Shown here one piece after another: positions 1-8,291 of a stretch of 64,000 nt of DNA. Location: the NCBI GenBank assembly GCA_964560425.1, contig CAZLLE010000054.1:9086-73085 (forward strand). The letters are read 5' to 3'. The translations under genes were made by a program, and so were the position numbers. This DNA is from CAZLLE01 sp964560425. GTDB lineage: Bacteria > Campylobacterota > Campylobacteria > Campylobacterales > QNZT01. The notes under the pieces were generated by a model. The model did not search any database and was not told the origin of the DNA. It worked only from the letters and a program-made list of their open reading frames with translations. Position 1 is the first letter of the stretch, and every line of letters begins with the position of its first letter.

Positions 1-1
1 G

Positions 2-265
2 AAATTTAGTGCAAGTGAAGTTATAGTTTATGCTGACTGTTTTGAGATCAAAGCTAGATATAAACAAGATACCAAAAGGGTATATTTTTCAAAAGTGACT
101 CAAAATATTGCACATGAGTTAAAAACTTGTATTGAAGCTGAAGATGCAGATCAGGTAATATATAGTTTTTTTCAACATGATTATAAGATAGAGAAGCTCA
201 AAAGAGAGTCTCTAACTTTTCGGGCTATTGATATAGATGCTATTGTAGTTTTTAAAAATAAATAG
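2..265 (+). CDS. 3' end of an unidentified gene (partial)
   Basis: An open frame runs from the window edge to a TAG at 263-265 and gives 87 residues with normal codon use for this genome. The visible part is soluble and mixed alpha/beta in appearance, with three cysteines (residues 13, 45 in the fragment region included) and no membrane segment. I do not recognise the family. It is convergent with the thioredoxin reductase gene 12 bases downstream. The 5' part lies outside the window, so function cannot be judged. Confidence 0.65.
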   Translation, partial: KFSASEVIVYADCFEIKARYKQDTKRVYFSKVTQNIAHELKTCIEAEDADQVIYSFFQHDYKIEKLKRESLTFRAIDIDAIVVFKNK

Positions 266-277
266 TTAAAAAACCAC

Positions 278-616
278 CTATTTTTTTTGTGCCTCAGCAA
301 ATTCAGGGGTACAAAAAATTCCACAATGACACATACCTTTTTGAGGAATCTCCTCTTTTATAGCGGGTTTACATGGACAAATTCTATTATCTGCACTTTT
401 GTGTTTACCCTTATCATCTTCAACAACCATAAAACATGGACAAAATCTTTTTCCATATAACATTTTATGTCTTGCTAATCCCATGATTACACCTTCAACT
501 ACATCTGCATTGGGATTATAAACATATCCAAACTGTTTATTAACTTTCTCTGCAAATTTTTTGGTTTTCTCTAGTTCTGTTAAAAAATCTGATGAATTCA
601 TATCTATACTTAACAA
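278..616 (-). CDS. Ferredoxin:thioredoxin reductase catalytic (beta) subunit-like protein
   Basis: A 112-residue iron-sulfur disulfide reductase that would use reduced ferredoxin to reduce thioredoxin in the cytoplasm. The family signature of three cysteine pairs is complete: CPC at 59-61, CPC at 80-82 and CHC at 96-98, with one extra Cys at 102. These ligate the [4Fe-4S] cluster and form the redox-active disulfide. Length is typical for the catalytic chain; no variable (alpha) subunit is adjacent, as in many non-photosynthetic bacteria. The TTG at 616 is preferred because AGGGGA lies 5 bases upstream; an in-frame ATG at 601 is the alternative. Confidence 0.88.
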   Translation of the reverse strand: MLSIDMNSSDFLTELEKTKKFAEKVNKQFGYVYNPNADVVEGVIMGLARHKMLYGKRFCPCFMVVEDDKGKHKSADNRICPCKPAIKEEIPQKGMCHCGIFCTPEFAEAQKK

Positions 617-653
617 GTTGATCCCCTTTTGTTTTAAAATTAATACAATTATA

Positions 654-1832
654 TCAAAATTCTTTTATATTCCATGATAATCCCTGCTTATTTAACTCCT
701 CCATAAATGGATCAGGATCAAACTCCTCCATGTTGAGTGTTCCATGTCTCATCCATCTATTTTCCATCATCAATTTTGCCCCTATCATGGCAGGTACTCC
801 TGTCGTATAGCTTACTGCTTGGGAGAGTGTCTCTTTGTAGGTCTCTTGGTGGTTACAAATATTATATATATAGATTGATCTCTCCTTATTATCTTTGATT
901 CCTGTTGCTACAATTCCAATATTTGTTTTTCCTTTTGTTCTTTTTCCCAAACTTGCAGGATCAGGAAGAAGAGTTGCCAAAAATTGCATAGGAACTATTT
1001 TGCAACCATTATGTTCTACCTCTTCAATTCCCAACATTCCTACATTTTCCAAACACTTCATATGAGTGAGGTAACTCTCTCCAAATGTCATAAAAAAACG
1101 GATTCTTTTTAGTCCATTGATATGTTTTACCAAAGATTCCATCTCCTCATGATAGAGAAGATAACTATCTCTCTCTCCAATCTCTGGATAATCCCAAACC
1201 ATTTTTATCTCCATAGGTTTAGTCTCTATCCACTCTCCATTTTCCCAATATCTACCATTTGAACTAACTTCTCGTAGATTTATCTCTGGATTAAAATTGG
1301 TAGCAAAAGGGTATCCATGATCTCCATCATTACAATCTAAGATATCAATAGTATGAATCTCATCAAAATAGTGTTTTTGAGCATAAGCACAAAATACATT
1401 TGTCACTCCTGGATCAAATCCACTTCCAAGAAGAGCCATAAGTCCTGCCTCTTTAAATCTCTCATTATAAGCCCATTGCTCTTTGTACTCAAATTTTGCA
1501 CTATCTGGATGTTCATAATTTGCAGTATCAAGATAGTGAACTTTTGTTTGTAAACAAGCCTCCATAATTGTCAAATCTTGATAAGGTAGGGCAATATTTA
1601 GAACCATATCAGGCTTGATTTTATCTATTAGATTTACAAGCTCTTCAACACTATCTGCATCTACTTGTGCAATATCTAGATTCTCTTTGCCCACTTCTGA
1701 TTGAATCTGCTCACACTTATCAATGCTTCTACTAGCAAGTGTGATTTTTTTAAAAGTTTCTCTATTTTTCACGCACTTATGTACAACTACTCTTCCCACT
1801 CCACCAGCACCGATAATTAAAATATTTGCCAT
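654..1832 (-). CDS. Carboxynorspermidine synthase (saccharopine dehydrogenase family)
   Basis: A 392-residue NAD(P)H-dependent enzyme expected to condense aspartate semialdehyde with putrescine or diaminopropane to carboxy(nor)spermidine, the alternative polyamine route used by Campylobacter, where the homologue is called CASDH. The N-terminus has the Rossmann motif GAGGVG at residues 8-13, and the body follows the Lys1/saccharopine dehydrogenase pattern (for example GSGFDPGVTN in the middle). The ATG at 1832 gives a full-length protein. No decarboxylase (nspC) gene is adjacent. The exact diamine substrate is inferred from the family. Confidence 0.85.
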   Translation of the reverse strand: MANILIIGAGGVGRVVVHKCVKNRETFKKITLASRSIDKCEQIQSEVGKENLDIAQVDADSVEELVNLIDKIKPDMVLNIALPYQDLTIMEACLQTKVHYLDTANYEHPDSAKFEYKEQWAYNERFKEAGLMALLGSGFDPGVTNVFCAYAQKHYFDEIHTIDILDCNDGDHGYPFATNFNPEINLREVSSNGRYWENGEWIETKPMEIKMVWDYPEIGERDSYLLYHEEMESLVKHINGLKRIRFFMTFGESYLTHMKCLENVGMLGIEEVEHNGCKIVPMQFLATLLPDPASLGKRTKGKTNIGIVATGIKDNKERSIYIYNICNHQETYKETLSQAVSYTTGVPAMIGAKLMMENRWMRHGTLNMEEFDPDPFMEELNKQGLSWNIKEF

Positions 1833-1970
1833 TAACTTCTCCTCTATGATTAGGAAGATTATACAAAAATGTTTCTTTTTGAAAATATATAAATTTTTTT
1901 TATTAAAAAAAGAGTAAAAAGAAGATAAAAATGAAAAATTTTACTAATCTATATTAAAAAGGAAAAAAAT

Positions 1971-2651
1971 ATGAGAAAATATATATTTTTTTTATCTATA
2001 GTTTTTCTGTTTATTGGTTGTGGTGGTGAAGATGATGACTTTTTCACATCTATGACACCCAATGGTGAAAAAGTAATATCTGTAATAGGTACATCTAGTC
2101 CCAAAAAAGATAGTGATATATCTTTGGTAGAAGTTGCGAATATTCCACTATATGGCAATGCTTTGGATTTGGTGCTTTCAGAAGATGGTTGTGTAGCATA
2201 TATTGCAACAGGGGAGGTTGGTTTTGTAGTTGTTGATCTTTATGATCCATATCGTCCTGCTATTTTAGAGAGCTATTTTTTGCAAGAGTATGCAAATCGT
2301 ATATCATTAACAGGTGATTCTCTTAGTGTCTCTTATACTCCAGAGTTATTAAATGGGTATTTTGCAACCTCATCTTTTGATGTAAGTTCTCCACTATCTC
2401 CTGAATTTATCTCTACACAAAATGGCTATAATAACCCAAAACAGACCAAATTGACTGTTGATAATAGATTATATCTTTTGGATAGTGATGGTTTTAAAGT
2501 CTTTGATATTTCAAGTAGTATAGATCCCAAGGAGATTGCTTCATATCCTCTTTTTGCAACGGCATACTCTTTTGCAATTTACGGAGATATGATCTATATT
2601 GCAAATGGAACTTCTGGGCTAAAAGTGTTAAAAATAGAGAGTAATTTTTAA
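1971..2651 (+). CDS. LVIVD-repeat beta-propeller lipoprotein
   Basis: A 226-residue exported lipoprotein. The signal peptide ends in a lipobox with the lipidated Cys at 17 (FIGC). The rest contains repeats of about 40 residues with the pattern of a Y(I/V)A...G(L/F)xVxDxxxP strand, such as the stretch ending VVDLYDPYRP and the final one ending GLKVLKIES, typical of LVIVD propeller repeats. Such proteins are surface or periplasmic and usually of unknown ligand. AAGGA upstream of the ATG is a good ribosome site. A strong hairpin follows the stop. The 1304-residue protein at 29-33 kb has similar propeller-like repeats. Confidence 0.75.
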   Translation: MRKYIFFLSIVFLFIGCGGEDDDFFTSMTPNGEKVISVIGTSSPKKDSDISLVEVANIPLYGNALDLVLSEDGCVAYIATGEVGFVVVDLYDPYRPAILESYFLQEYANRISLTGDSLSVSYTPELLNGYFATSSFDVSSPLSPEFISTQNGYNNPKQTKLTVDNRLYLLDSDGFKVFDISSSIDPKEIASYPLFATAYSFAIYGDMIYIANGTSGLKVLKIESNF

Positions 2652-2660
2652 TGTCTTAAA

Positions 2661-2684
2661 ACTCCCACAACAAGTTGTGGGAGT
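2661..2684. terminator. Bidirectional terminator hairpin
   Basis: An 11-bp perfect stem (ACTCCCACAAC with its complement) around a two-base centre lies between the convergent propeller lipoprotein and the small twin-arginine gene. Read on the minus strand it is followed by TTTT. Confidence 0.7.
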
Positions 2685-2696
2685 GATATATCTATG

Positions 2697-2876
2697 TTAC
2701 AACCAACCATCTGGATCAAATGATTCGTGATCAACATCGATATACGCGTTATCTGTACCTTTTGTCGGAGAGATAAAATTATCTTGCGAAGTCTCTTTTG
2801 AAAGAGATAAACCACTTAAACTTGTAACACCTAAAATTGTTACATAACCTATGAAATTTCTTCTGGACTTATCCAT
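2697..2876 (-). CDS. 59-residue twin-arginine signal small protein
   Basis: A short gene: ATG at 2874-2876, TAA at 2697-2699. It has an AAGGAG site 7 bases before the ATG, a TATAAT -10 box at 2910-2915 and a shared terminator hairpin just beyond the stop, so it looks expressed. The protein begins MDKSRRNFIG, a twin-arginine (S-R-R-x-F-I) motif followed by a short hydrophobic stretch to about residue 25; the C-terminus is acidic and aromatic (DVDHESFDPDGWL). Small Tat-signal proteins of this kind occur beside molybdoenzymes such as formate dehydrogenase in Campylobacterota, but no such enzyme is nearby here. Function unknown. Confidence 0.72.
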   Translation of the reverse strand: MDKSRRNFIGYVTILGVTSLSGLSLSKETSQDNFISPTKGTDNAYIDVDHESFDPDGWL

Positions 2877-2888
2877 GATAATTCTCCT

Positions 2889-2915
2889 TTGTTCTTCACG
2901 AACAAGTCTATTATA
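2889..2915 (-). promoter_or_regulatory. Promoter and leader hairpin of the twin-arginine small gene
   Basis: On the minus strand TATAAT (2915 to 2910) is followed by a short leader containing the hairpin TTGTTC-N5-GAACAA (2905 to 2889), which abuts the AAGGAG ribosome site. The hairpin could limit access to the ribosome site. Confidence 0.5.
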
Positions 2916-3004
2916 ACTTTAAAATGTTAATGAAAAATAAATATTATAAATACTTTATTATTAAAAAAATTTATAGTTTAAGGTTTAGATAAAGCTAAAT
3001 TTTC

Positions 3005-3076
3005 TATAATGGCGGATGAAATAGTTTATACAAAATTATGCAATATAAATTTTTTAGCAATAGTTTCTATTGCATA
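3005..3076 (+). promoter_or_regulatory. -10 element and leader with two mutually exclusive stems
   Basis: TATAAT at 3005-3010 precedes a leader of about 105 bases for the DUF302-like gene at 3124. Within it, the segment 3067-3076 can pair either with 3057-3063 (GCAATAG/CTATTGC) or with 3037-3045 (TATGCAATA/TATTGCATA). The two pairings exclude each other. No T-run follows, so attenuation is only a possibility. Confidence 0.35.
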
Positions 3077-3123
3077 GTTTAATTGTATCTATTTTAAATT
3101 CTTATATTTTGGAAGGAATGTAT

Positions 3124-3717
3124 ATGGGTATGTTAAAGAATATATTAGCTGCTATTGGAGCTCTTATTGTTGTAGGTTTGATATTTGCGTTTGTTAAGTT
3201 TGATTTGGGTTCGAGAATTGGTCAGGTGTCAAAACTAGATCCTAATGCTATGGGTGCTTATATGACTATGTTTGATGGTGTTCTCAAAACTGGTAAAGCT
3301 CCTGATGCTATGATTAGAAAAGTAAAAGTTAATCCTGAGGTTTCTAATGAGGATATTGTTGAGTCTATGAAAAGTATCGCTACAGATGCAAACATGATTC
3401 AAGTTGGTGATGCTTTAATGTCTGATGGTAAACCAGGACCAGATGGTAAAAAAACTAGATATATCAGAATTTTATCTTATTGTAGCCCTGGAATTGCTAA
3501 GCAATTCATAGATTTTTCAGAAGCTTTTGGTGCATTTATGCCATGTAGAGTTCTTATCGTAGAAGATGATAATGGTGATAGATGGTTATATACAATGGCT
3601 ATGGAATTGATGCTTTTTGGTGGACATACTCTTCCTCCTGAGATGATGGAACAAGCAGAGCATGTAAGAGATACTATGTATAAAATGATGGATCTTGGTG
3701 CTGAAGGTGATTTTTAG
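3124..3717 (+). CDS. Membrane-anchored DUF302-like protein
   Basis: A protein of about 197 residues with one N-terminal membrane segment (roughly residues 5-22) and a soluble domain resembling the DUF302/TT1751 fold: near the C-terminal half it has PCRVLIVEDDNGDRWLYTM followed by a conserved hydrophobic helix, as in that family. The family's role is unknown. GGAAGG at 3111-3116 is well spaced for the ATG at 3124; a longer in-frame reading from 3070 has no ribosome site. It is convergent with the cobalamin operon and shares a terminator with it. A second DUF302-type protein lies at 11767. Confidence 0.65.
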   Translation: MGMLKNILAAIGALIVVGLIFAFVKFDLGSRIGQVSKLDPNAMGAYMTMFDGVLKTGKAPDAMIRKVKVNPEVSNEDIVESMKSIATDANMIQVGDALMSDGKPGPDGKKTRYIRILSYCSPGIAKQFIDFSEAFGAFMPCRVLIVEDDNGDRWLYTMAMELMLFGGHTLPPEMMEQAEHVRDTMYKMMDLGAEGDF

Positions 3718-3734
3718 CATCGCCTAATATATAA

Positions 3735-3767
3735 TTTTCAATGCTACACTGTTAGTAGCATTGAAAA
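3735..3767. terminator. Bidirectional terminator overlapping the cbiB stop codon
   Basis: A 13-bp perfect stem (TTTTCAATGCTAC and its complement) with a 7-base loop serves the convergent genes ending at 3717 and 3744. The cbiB stop codon (3744-3746) is inside the left arm, and A/T tracts at the stem ends give U-runs in both directions. Confidence 0.8.
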
Positions 3768-4619
3768 TATAATCCCAAAAACAACTACAAAATCAATTTT
3801 TCTTCTAATTTTCAATACTTTAAAAACATCTTTATCTAATATCTCTTTTTTACCATTACCAAAATATGGTTTTTTTATCATTTTTCCATGATATGAAGTC
3901 TCACCACCAAGAGAAAGGTTGTTTATTATTGCAATAGCTGTTATTGGATATCCTGCATTTGGGCTTTGATGTTTTTTGGCTTGATTATATAATTTTTTAA
4001 ACTCAAAATTTTGACCAAGAAGCATAATTATAAGAGCGGTAAGCCTCGAAGGTATCAAATTTGCTATATCATCTAGTTTAGCACTAAAGTATCCATAGTT
4101 TATATATTTTTGATTTTTATACCCTACCATAGAGTCTAATGTATTTATAGCCTTATAAATTACAATACCTTCAAATCCAAATATTATTAGATAAAAGAGT
4201 GGAGCTATCACTCCATCACTCAAATTTTCACCATAAGTTTCTACTAGAGCTTTGTTCATCTCACTATTGCTTAAATCTTCTGTATCTCTACTCACTAAAT
4301 ATGATAATTTTTCTCTTTTGTTGTTACTTAAAATAGCCTCATATACGCTATCATGAAGCATTTTATGAGCCAAAAACATGGAAGCTAATACTCCTAGAAT
4401 AATCTCATTAAATATAGTTGCAAAAGTATGAGATATAGCCCAGACAATGGATATTAGAGTGAGAGTTAAAATCATACCTCTAAATTTACTATCTTTATAA
4501 AAAATTTTTTCAAAAAGAGTGATATAATCTCCTATCAAAATAATAGGGTGTTTTATCCTTTTAAACTCACCAAAAATAGCATCAATAATATATGCGATAA
4601 AAGCTATGAAGAGATACAA
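3744..4619 (-). CDS. cbiB: Adenosylcobinamide-phosphate synthase CbiB
   Basis: An integral membrane protein of 291 residues that attaches (R)-1-aminopropan-2-ol phosphate to adenosylcobyric acid. Family motifs are all present: SRDT near residue 110, ETYGENLSDG, YKAINTLDSMVGY, the GYFSAKLDDIANLIPSRLTA segment and KHQSPNAGYP. Several hydrophobic segments are visible. The TTG at 4619 lies inside the end of cobQ (16-base overlap), with AAGAG 7 bases upstream, and gives the expected N-terminus. Last gene of the cobalamin operon; works on the product of cobQ and cobD. Confidence 0.92.
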   Translation of the reverse strand: MYLFIAFIAYIIDAIFGEFKRIKHPIILIGDYITLFEKIFYKDSKFRGMILTLTLISIVWAISHTFATIFNEIILGVLASMFLAHKMLHDSVYEAILSNNKREKLSYLVSRDTEDLSNSEMNKALVETYGENLSDGVIAPLFYLIIFGFEGIVIYKAINTLDSMVGYKNQKYINYGYFSAKLDDIANLIPSRLTALIIMLLGQNFEFKKLYNQAKKHQSPNAGYPITAIAIINNLSLGGETSYHGKMIKKPYFGNGKKEILDKDVFKVLKIRRKIDFVVVFGIIFSMLLTV

Positions 4620-5980
4620 TCAATAACTCTTTTCATATCAAGATTTTTTTCCATTTGATCTATAAAATCATCCAAAATCTCTTTTCTCTTTTTTTTATAA
4701 TTATACCCTTGATAGTTATCTTTAAAAATATATTCTCTAAATGGATCATTATCAAAAACTCCATGTACAAATGTCCCAAAAATATTGTCTTTTTCATAGT
4801 AGATAGGATACTCTCTTGATACTCCAAAATGTATCTCATATCCATGTAGAAGTTTGTCATGAAGTCTAAAATCTGTTTTTTTTACAATCTTTTGATTTTC
4901 AAAAAAGAGTTCACCATCAATTAGCCCTAGAGCTTTAATCTCTTTTATAGTACTTTCGACTCCTTCATTATCTACTATTTTTTCAAACATCATCTCATAA
5001 CCGCCACAAATTCCAATAATCTGTTTTTGATAAGATTGAATCGCTTTAAAAAGTCCACCTCTTTTTAACCACTTCAAATCCTCAATAACTCGTTTGGAAC
5101 CAGGGATAATAATATAGTCGTACTCATTTATATTGGATGTAATAAAATCAACTTGCAGTTCATTATCTATAATAAGAGGTTCAAAATCATTAAAATTACT
5201 AATATGAGGAAGTTTAATAATCCCAACTTTAATATGAGCATTTGGCTTTTCTTGGATATAGTTTTGTAAACTAGCACTATCTTCAAAACCAATATTTAGA
5301 GGAGTATATGGCAATACCCCAAGTACATCTACTCCAAATCTATTTTCAATAATTTTGACACCATCATCAAAAAGTGTTCTATCTCCTCTAAATTTATTGA
5401 TAATTACTCCGATGAGGTTATCTCTAAACTTCTTCTTCATCAATTCAATTGTGCCATAAATAGAGGCAAATACACCACCCTTTTCAATATCTGCAACAAG
5501 AATTATTTTTGTATCAAAAGTATCAGCAATAAAAGTATTTGATAGATCTTTATGAAGTAAATTTAACTCCACACATCCACCAGCCCCTTCAGCCACAATA
5601 CAATCATATTTATTATCAAGATACTCAAAAGCTCTTTTTACAATAGGCTTAAGCATATCAAGTTCTCTATAATAAGATTTTACATCCTTGTTTCCTATCT
5701 CTTTACCCTCAATAATCAAACTAGCATGATTTTTTGCCCCAGATTTGAGAAGTATAGGATTGATATGATAACTCGTCTCTATACCTAATACAGAAGCTTG
5801 AAAATATGTAGAGATTGCCACTTCGCTACCATCATCTGCCACTTGAGAATTATTAGATACATTTTGTGCTTTAAATACAGCAGTTGAGACTCCCATATCT
5901 TGAAGTAATTTGGCAATTACAAAAGTTATTGTTGATTTTCCCGCATCACTACTTGTGCCAAAGATGGAGATGTTATGCAC
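4604..5980 (-). CDS. cobQ: Cobyric acid synthase CobQ
   Basis: A 458-residue glutamine amidotransferase that amidates four carboxyl groups of adenosylcobyrinic a,c-diamide. The N-terminal ATPase domain starts GTSSDAGKST (8-17); the C-terminal triad-type glutaminase domain has the nucleophile Cys325 in GICGGYEMM and the His in GTFVHGVFD. Length is normal for the family. The GTG at 5980 has AAGG six bases upstream and overlaps the end of cobD by 8 bases; the 3' end overlaps cbiB. This tight overlap indicates translational coupling. Confidence 0.93.
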   Translation of the reverse strand: MHNISIFGTSSDAGKSTITFVIAKLLQDMGVSTAVFKAQNVSNNSQVADDGSEVAISTYFQASVLGIETSYHINPILLKSGAKNHASLIIEGKEIGNKDVKSYYRELDMLKPIVKRAFEYLDNKYDCIVAEGAGGCVELNLLHKDLSNTFIADTFDTKIILVADIEKGGVFASIYGTIELMKKKFRDNLIGVIINKFRGDRTLFDDGVKIIENRFGVDVLGVLPYTPLNIGFEDSASLQNYIQEKPNAHIKVGIIKLPHISNFNDFEPLIIDNELQVDFITSNINEYDYIIIPGSKRVIEDLKWLKRGGLFKAIQSYQKQIIGICGGYEMMFEKIVDNEGVESTIKEIKALGLIDGELFFENQKIVKKTDFRLHDKLLHGYEIHFGVSREYPIYYEKDNIFGTFVHGVFDNDPFREYIFKDNYQGYNYKKKRKEILDDFIDQMEKNLDMKRVIDCISS

Positions 5981-6989
5981 AAAGTACCTTTTCTAATCTT
6001 CTAATATCTTCCCTTTTTCTCACTGCCAACCGTACATGATAGTGATCTAAAAAATCAAAATTTTTACAATTTCTTATTAAAATATTCTCTTTTTTACAAA
6101 TCTCTTGAAGAGCAAAAGCATCAATATTTTTGAGTTTTACCAAAAAGAAATTTATATCACTAGGGTATATCTTTTCAATATATGGTGAATTTTGCAAAAC
6201 TTTTAGAAGCTCTTTTTTATCTCTATTAGTCTTTTGAATAGCTTTTTTAGGAAAATTTTTATCTTTTAGTGCTTTTAAAATATATTTTTCATCAAATGTA
6301 GATATATCCCACATTGCACTAGTATGGCTTTGAAGCTCTTTTATGTTCTTTTTGCTTGATATTATGATACCTAAGCGTACTCCTGCACATGCATAAAACT
6401 TAGTAAGAGATTTTAATATATATAATTTATTACTATTTTTTAGCTCTTCTATTGAAGATTTTTCATTTGTAAACTCTAAGAAGGATTCATCTATCAAGAT
6501 TTTGTTGTTATTTCGCTTCCAAATCCCAAAAAGCCGTCGCATGTCATAGGCTTTTCCATCGGGTGTTGAGGGGTTTACAAAAATAACTAAGCTATTCTTT
6601 GGCGGATCTTGATAAATGTTTGTAAAACGATTTATTAAAACAGTTTTTTTTGAAAAACGCCTATATTCCCCATAAATAGGTGCGTAGAGAACGATTTTTT
6701 CGTTTAAGTTTTCAAAAAGGCTCAAAAAGCTAACAATCGCCCTACTTGCCCCGCTAAAGAGGGCAATTTGAGTATATACTGTTTTATATTTTTTTGCTAA
6801 TTTTTTTTTGAGCTTTTCGTATCTAAAATCGGCATATTTTGAGATGTCTAGATCTTTTGACAAGCTTCCTATTTTAGGGCTGTACTGATTGATATTTGAT
6901 GAAAAATCTATCACATTTTTTGGCTTAAGGTTAAGCTCTTTTGCAAAGCTATAGATATCTCCACCATGAGATGATTTTTGATTATTCAC
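5973..6989 (-). CDS. cobD: L-threonine-O-3-phosphate decarboxylase CobD
   Basis: A 338-residue PLP enzyme of fold type I (class I/II aminotransferase family), making aminopropanol phosphate for the CbiB step. The N-terminal HGGD (8-11) and FSSNIN (29-34) are typical of CobD/CobC. PLP contacts visible are N139, D167 and the Schiff-base Lys197 in SLTKFYACAGVRLG. GTG start at 6989, overlapping the preceding gene by 8 bases and cobQ by 8. Histidinol-phosphate aminotransferase is the nearest alternative family, but the motif set and operon favour CobD. Confidence 0.9.
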   Translation of the reverse strand: MNNQKSSHGGDIYSFAKELNLKPKNVIDFSSNINQYSPKIGSLSKDLDISKYADFRYEKLKKKLAKKYKTVYTQIALFSGASRAIVSFLSLFENLNEKIVLYAPIYGEYRRFSKKTVLINRFTNIYQDPPKNSLVIFVNPSTPDGKAYDMRRLFGIWKRNNNKILIDESFLEFTNEKSSIEELKNSNKLYILKSLTKFYACAGVRLGIIISSKKNIKELQSHTSAMWDISTFDEKYILKALKDKNFPKKAIQKTNRDKKELLKVLQNSPYIEKIYPSDINFFLVKLKNIDAFALQEICKKENILIRNCKNFDFLDHYHVRLAVRKREDIRRLEKVLCA

Positions 6990-7842
6990 AGCTTATCCGA
7001 AAACTATCATCTAAATCCATTGGAAGTATAAGTGTTTGAAAGCCTAGTTTTAGGCTCTCTTTGCACAATTTTTCTCTATTATTTTTGTACTTTTTATTAT
7101 ATTCTGCATTAAATACTGGTTTGTTTGCTTCTATAAATGGTTTTAATTTGTTGCATTCATTATACTCATGACACTGTTCATTTACACTAAAATCAAAATA
7201 TTGTTCAAGAGTCTTAATTTGATCAAGATCATTTTTGAGTCCAATACTCAACCCTCTTTTATGAGCTTCATCTGCAAGAAAGATATTATATTCTAATTGA
7301 TCATCAGTAGTTAGTTTAAATCCACTTTTGTTTGTGTATCCATCTACATTGTCGGGTTCTACCCCATCACAACCTTTCTGTTTTGCTAACTCTAATCGAC
7401 TTTTCATAATAGGATAGAGTTTTTTATTTCGTATATCTAGCCACCTTTCTCCATCCCATCCATCCAAATCTTTTCCTAAAGTCTCAGCGGGAAATTTATT
7501 TGCATCTTCTCTCCAATTTTCAAAACTTCCTGCACTAAAATAACATATCACTTTTTTACCTTTTGAGTGAAGCTCTTTTATAAGAGTTTCACTACTATCA
7601 AAAAGATCAATATCATATAAATCTACATCATAAGAGCTATTAATATTCCCATTTAATTGCCACTGCCATGATGTATTTTTATCTGGAGTATACCAATCTT
7701 TTTTGTTCTCTATTGTGTTATTTGTATCACCATTCGTTGGCTTTTCAATTACCTCTTTTTTTTGTGTAGTTGTGGAGTTAGAGTCACTGCTTCCACAAGC
7801 ACTTAAAAGAGATAAGATTAGAAAATATACTATTTTATTCAT
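6982..7842 (-). CDS. GH114-like (endo-alpha-1,4-polygalactosaminidase family) lipoprotein
   Basis: A 286-residue lipoprotein: signal peptide with lipidated Cys16 (LSAC), a Ser/Asn/Thr-rich linker to about residue 50, then a TIM-barrel-type domain with GH114/TM1410-like signatures: WQWQLNG, VICYFSAGSFENWR, the WLDIRN segment, and GCDGVEPDNVDGY carrying the likely acidic residues. The family hydrolyses alpha-1,4-linked galactosamine polymers, but many members are uncharacterised. It overlaps its neighbours by 8 bases on each side, in the middle of a cobalamin operon, which is an odd place for a secreted glycosidase; the linkage may reflect only shared expression. Confidence 0.75.
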   Translation of the reverse strand: MNKIVYFLILSLLSACGSSDSNSTTTQKKEVIEKPTNGDTNNTIENKKDWYTPDKNTSWQWQLNGNINSSYDVDLYDIDLFDSSETLIKELHSKGKKVICYFSAGSFENWREDANKFPAETLGKDLDGWDGERWLDIRNKKLYPIMKSRLELAKQKGCDGVEPDNVDGYTNKSGFKLTTDDQLEYNIFLADEAHKRGLSIGLKNDLDQIKTLEQYFDFSVNEQCHEYNECNKLKPFIEANKPVFNAEYNKKYKNNREKLCKESLKLGFQTLILPMDLDDSFRISCE

Positions 7843-8227
7843 GACAATCCTTCATTATATTTAACCAATTTGTATCAAAATATTTTTTGATATATAGCTC
7901 TTTATGTGGTATGGTACAACCACTACAATCTTGGTGAATTACACCATTATGTTCTATCTGTTTTCCATCTTTTGATTCTATACTGCACCAGCTTTTTAGC
8001 TTTGTGGCACTATCATCAAAACGGAAATTGGGGCATGCACATAGATAACAGTTGAGATTATCCATGTCATGACACTTTTTGTTTTTTGCAAAAAGTGGAC
8101 AAAAATCTACATCTGTTTTAGAGATATTTTCCCATCGAAAATAGTCTATTAGATTCTCTTTTTTGACTTTTTTTACAATTTGTTGATGTTTTAAAGCATG
8201 GTTTTCAAACCAAGATAGATAGCTCAT
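7835..8227 (-). CDS. Cysteine-rich small-domain protein of the cobalamin operon
   Basis: A 130-residue soluble protein with nine cysteines: 43, 52, 60, 63, 65, 81, 101, 104 and 128, grouped as CPLF...C...NCYLCACPNF and DCSGCTIPH. This pattern resembles the cysteine-rich small domain (probable metal-binding), which in the archaeon Methanosarcina mazei is fused to the C-terminus of CobD and affects its activity. Here it is the first gene of the operon and is separate from cobD. ATG at 8227 has AAGGA upstream. The metal (Zn or Fe-S) and a role in assisting CobD are inference. Confidence 0.6.
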   Translation of the reverse strand: MSYLSWFENHALKHQQIVKKVKKENLIDYFRWENISKTDVDFCPLFAKNKKCHDMDNLNCYLCACPNFRFDDSATKLKSWCSIESKDGKQIEHNGVIHQDCSGCTIPHKELYIKKYFDTNWLNIMKDCHE

Positions 8228-8291
8228 GTTTAATCCTTAATAAAAAAGTGGTATAGTTGTCTTATAATAAAAACTAATAAGGGGAAAAATT

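Noticed and set aside
8228..8291. Search for a cobalamin riboswitch before the cobalamin operon
   Set aside because: The divergent spacer is only 64 bases and no B12-box-like sequence is visible.
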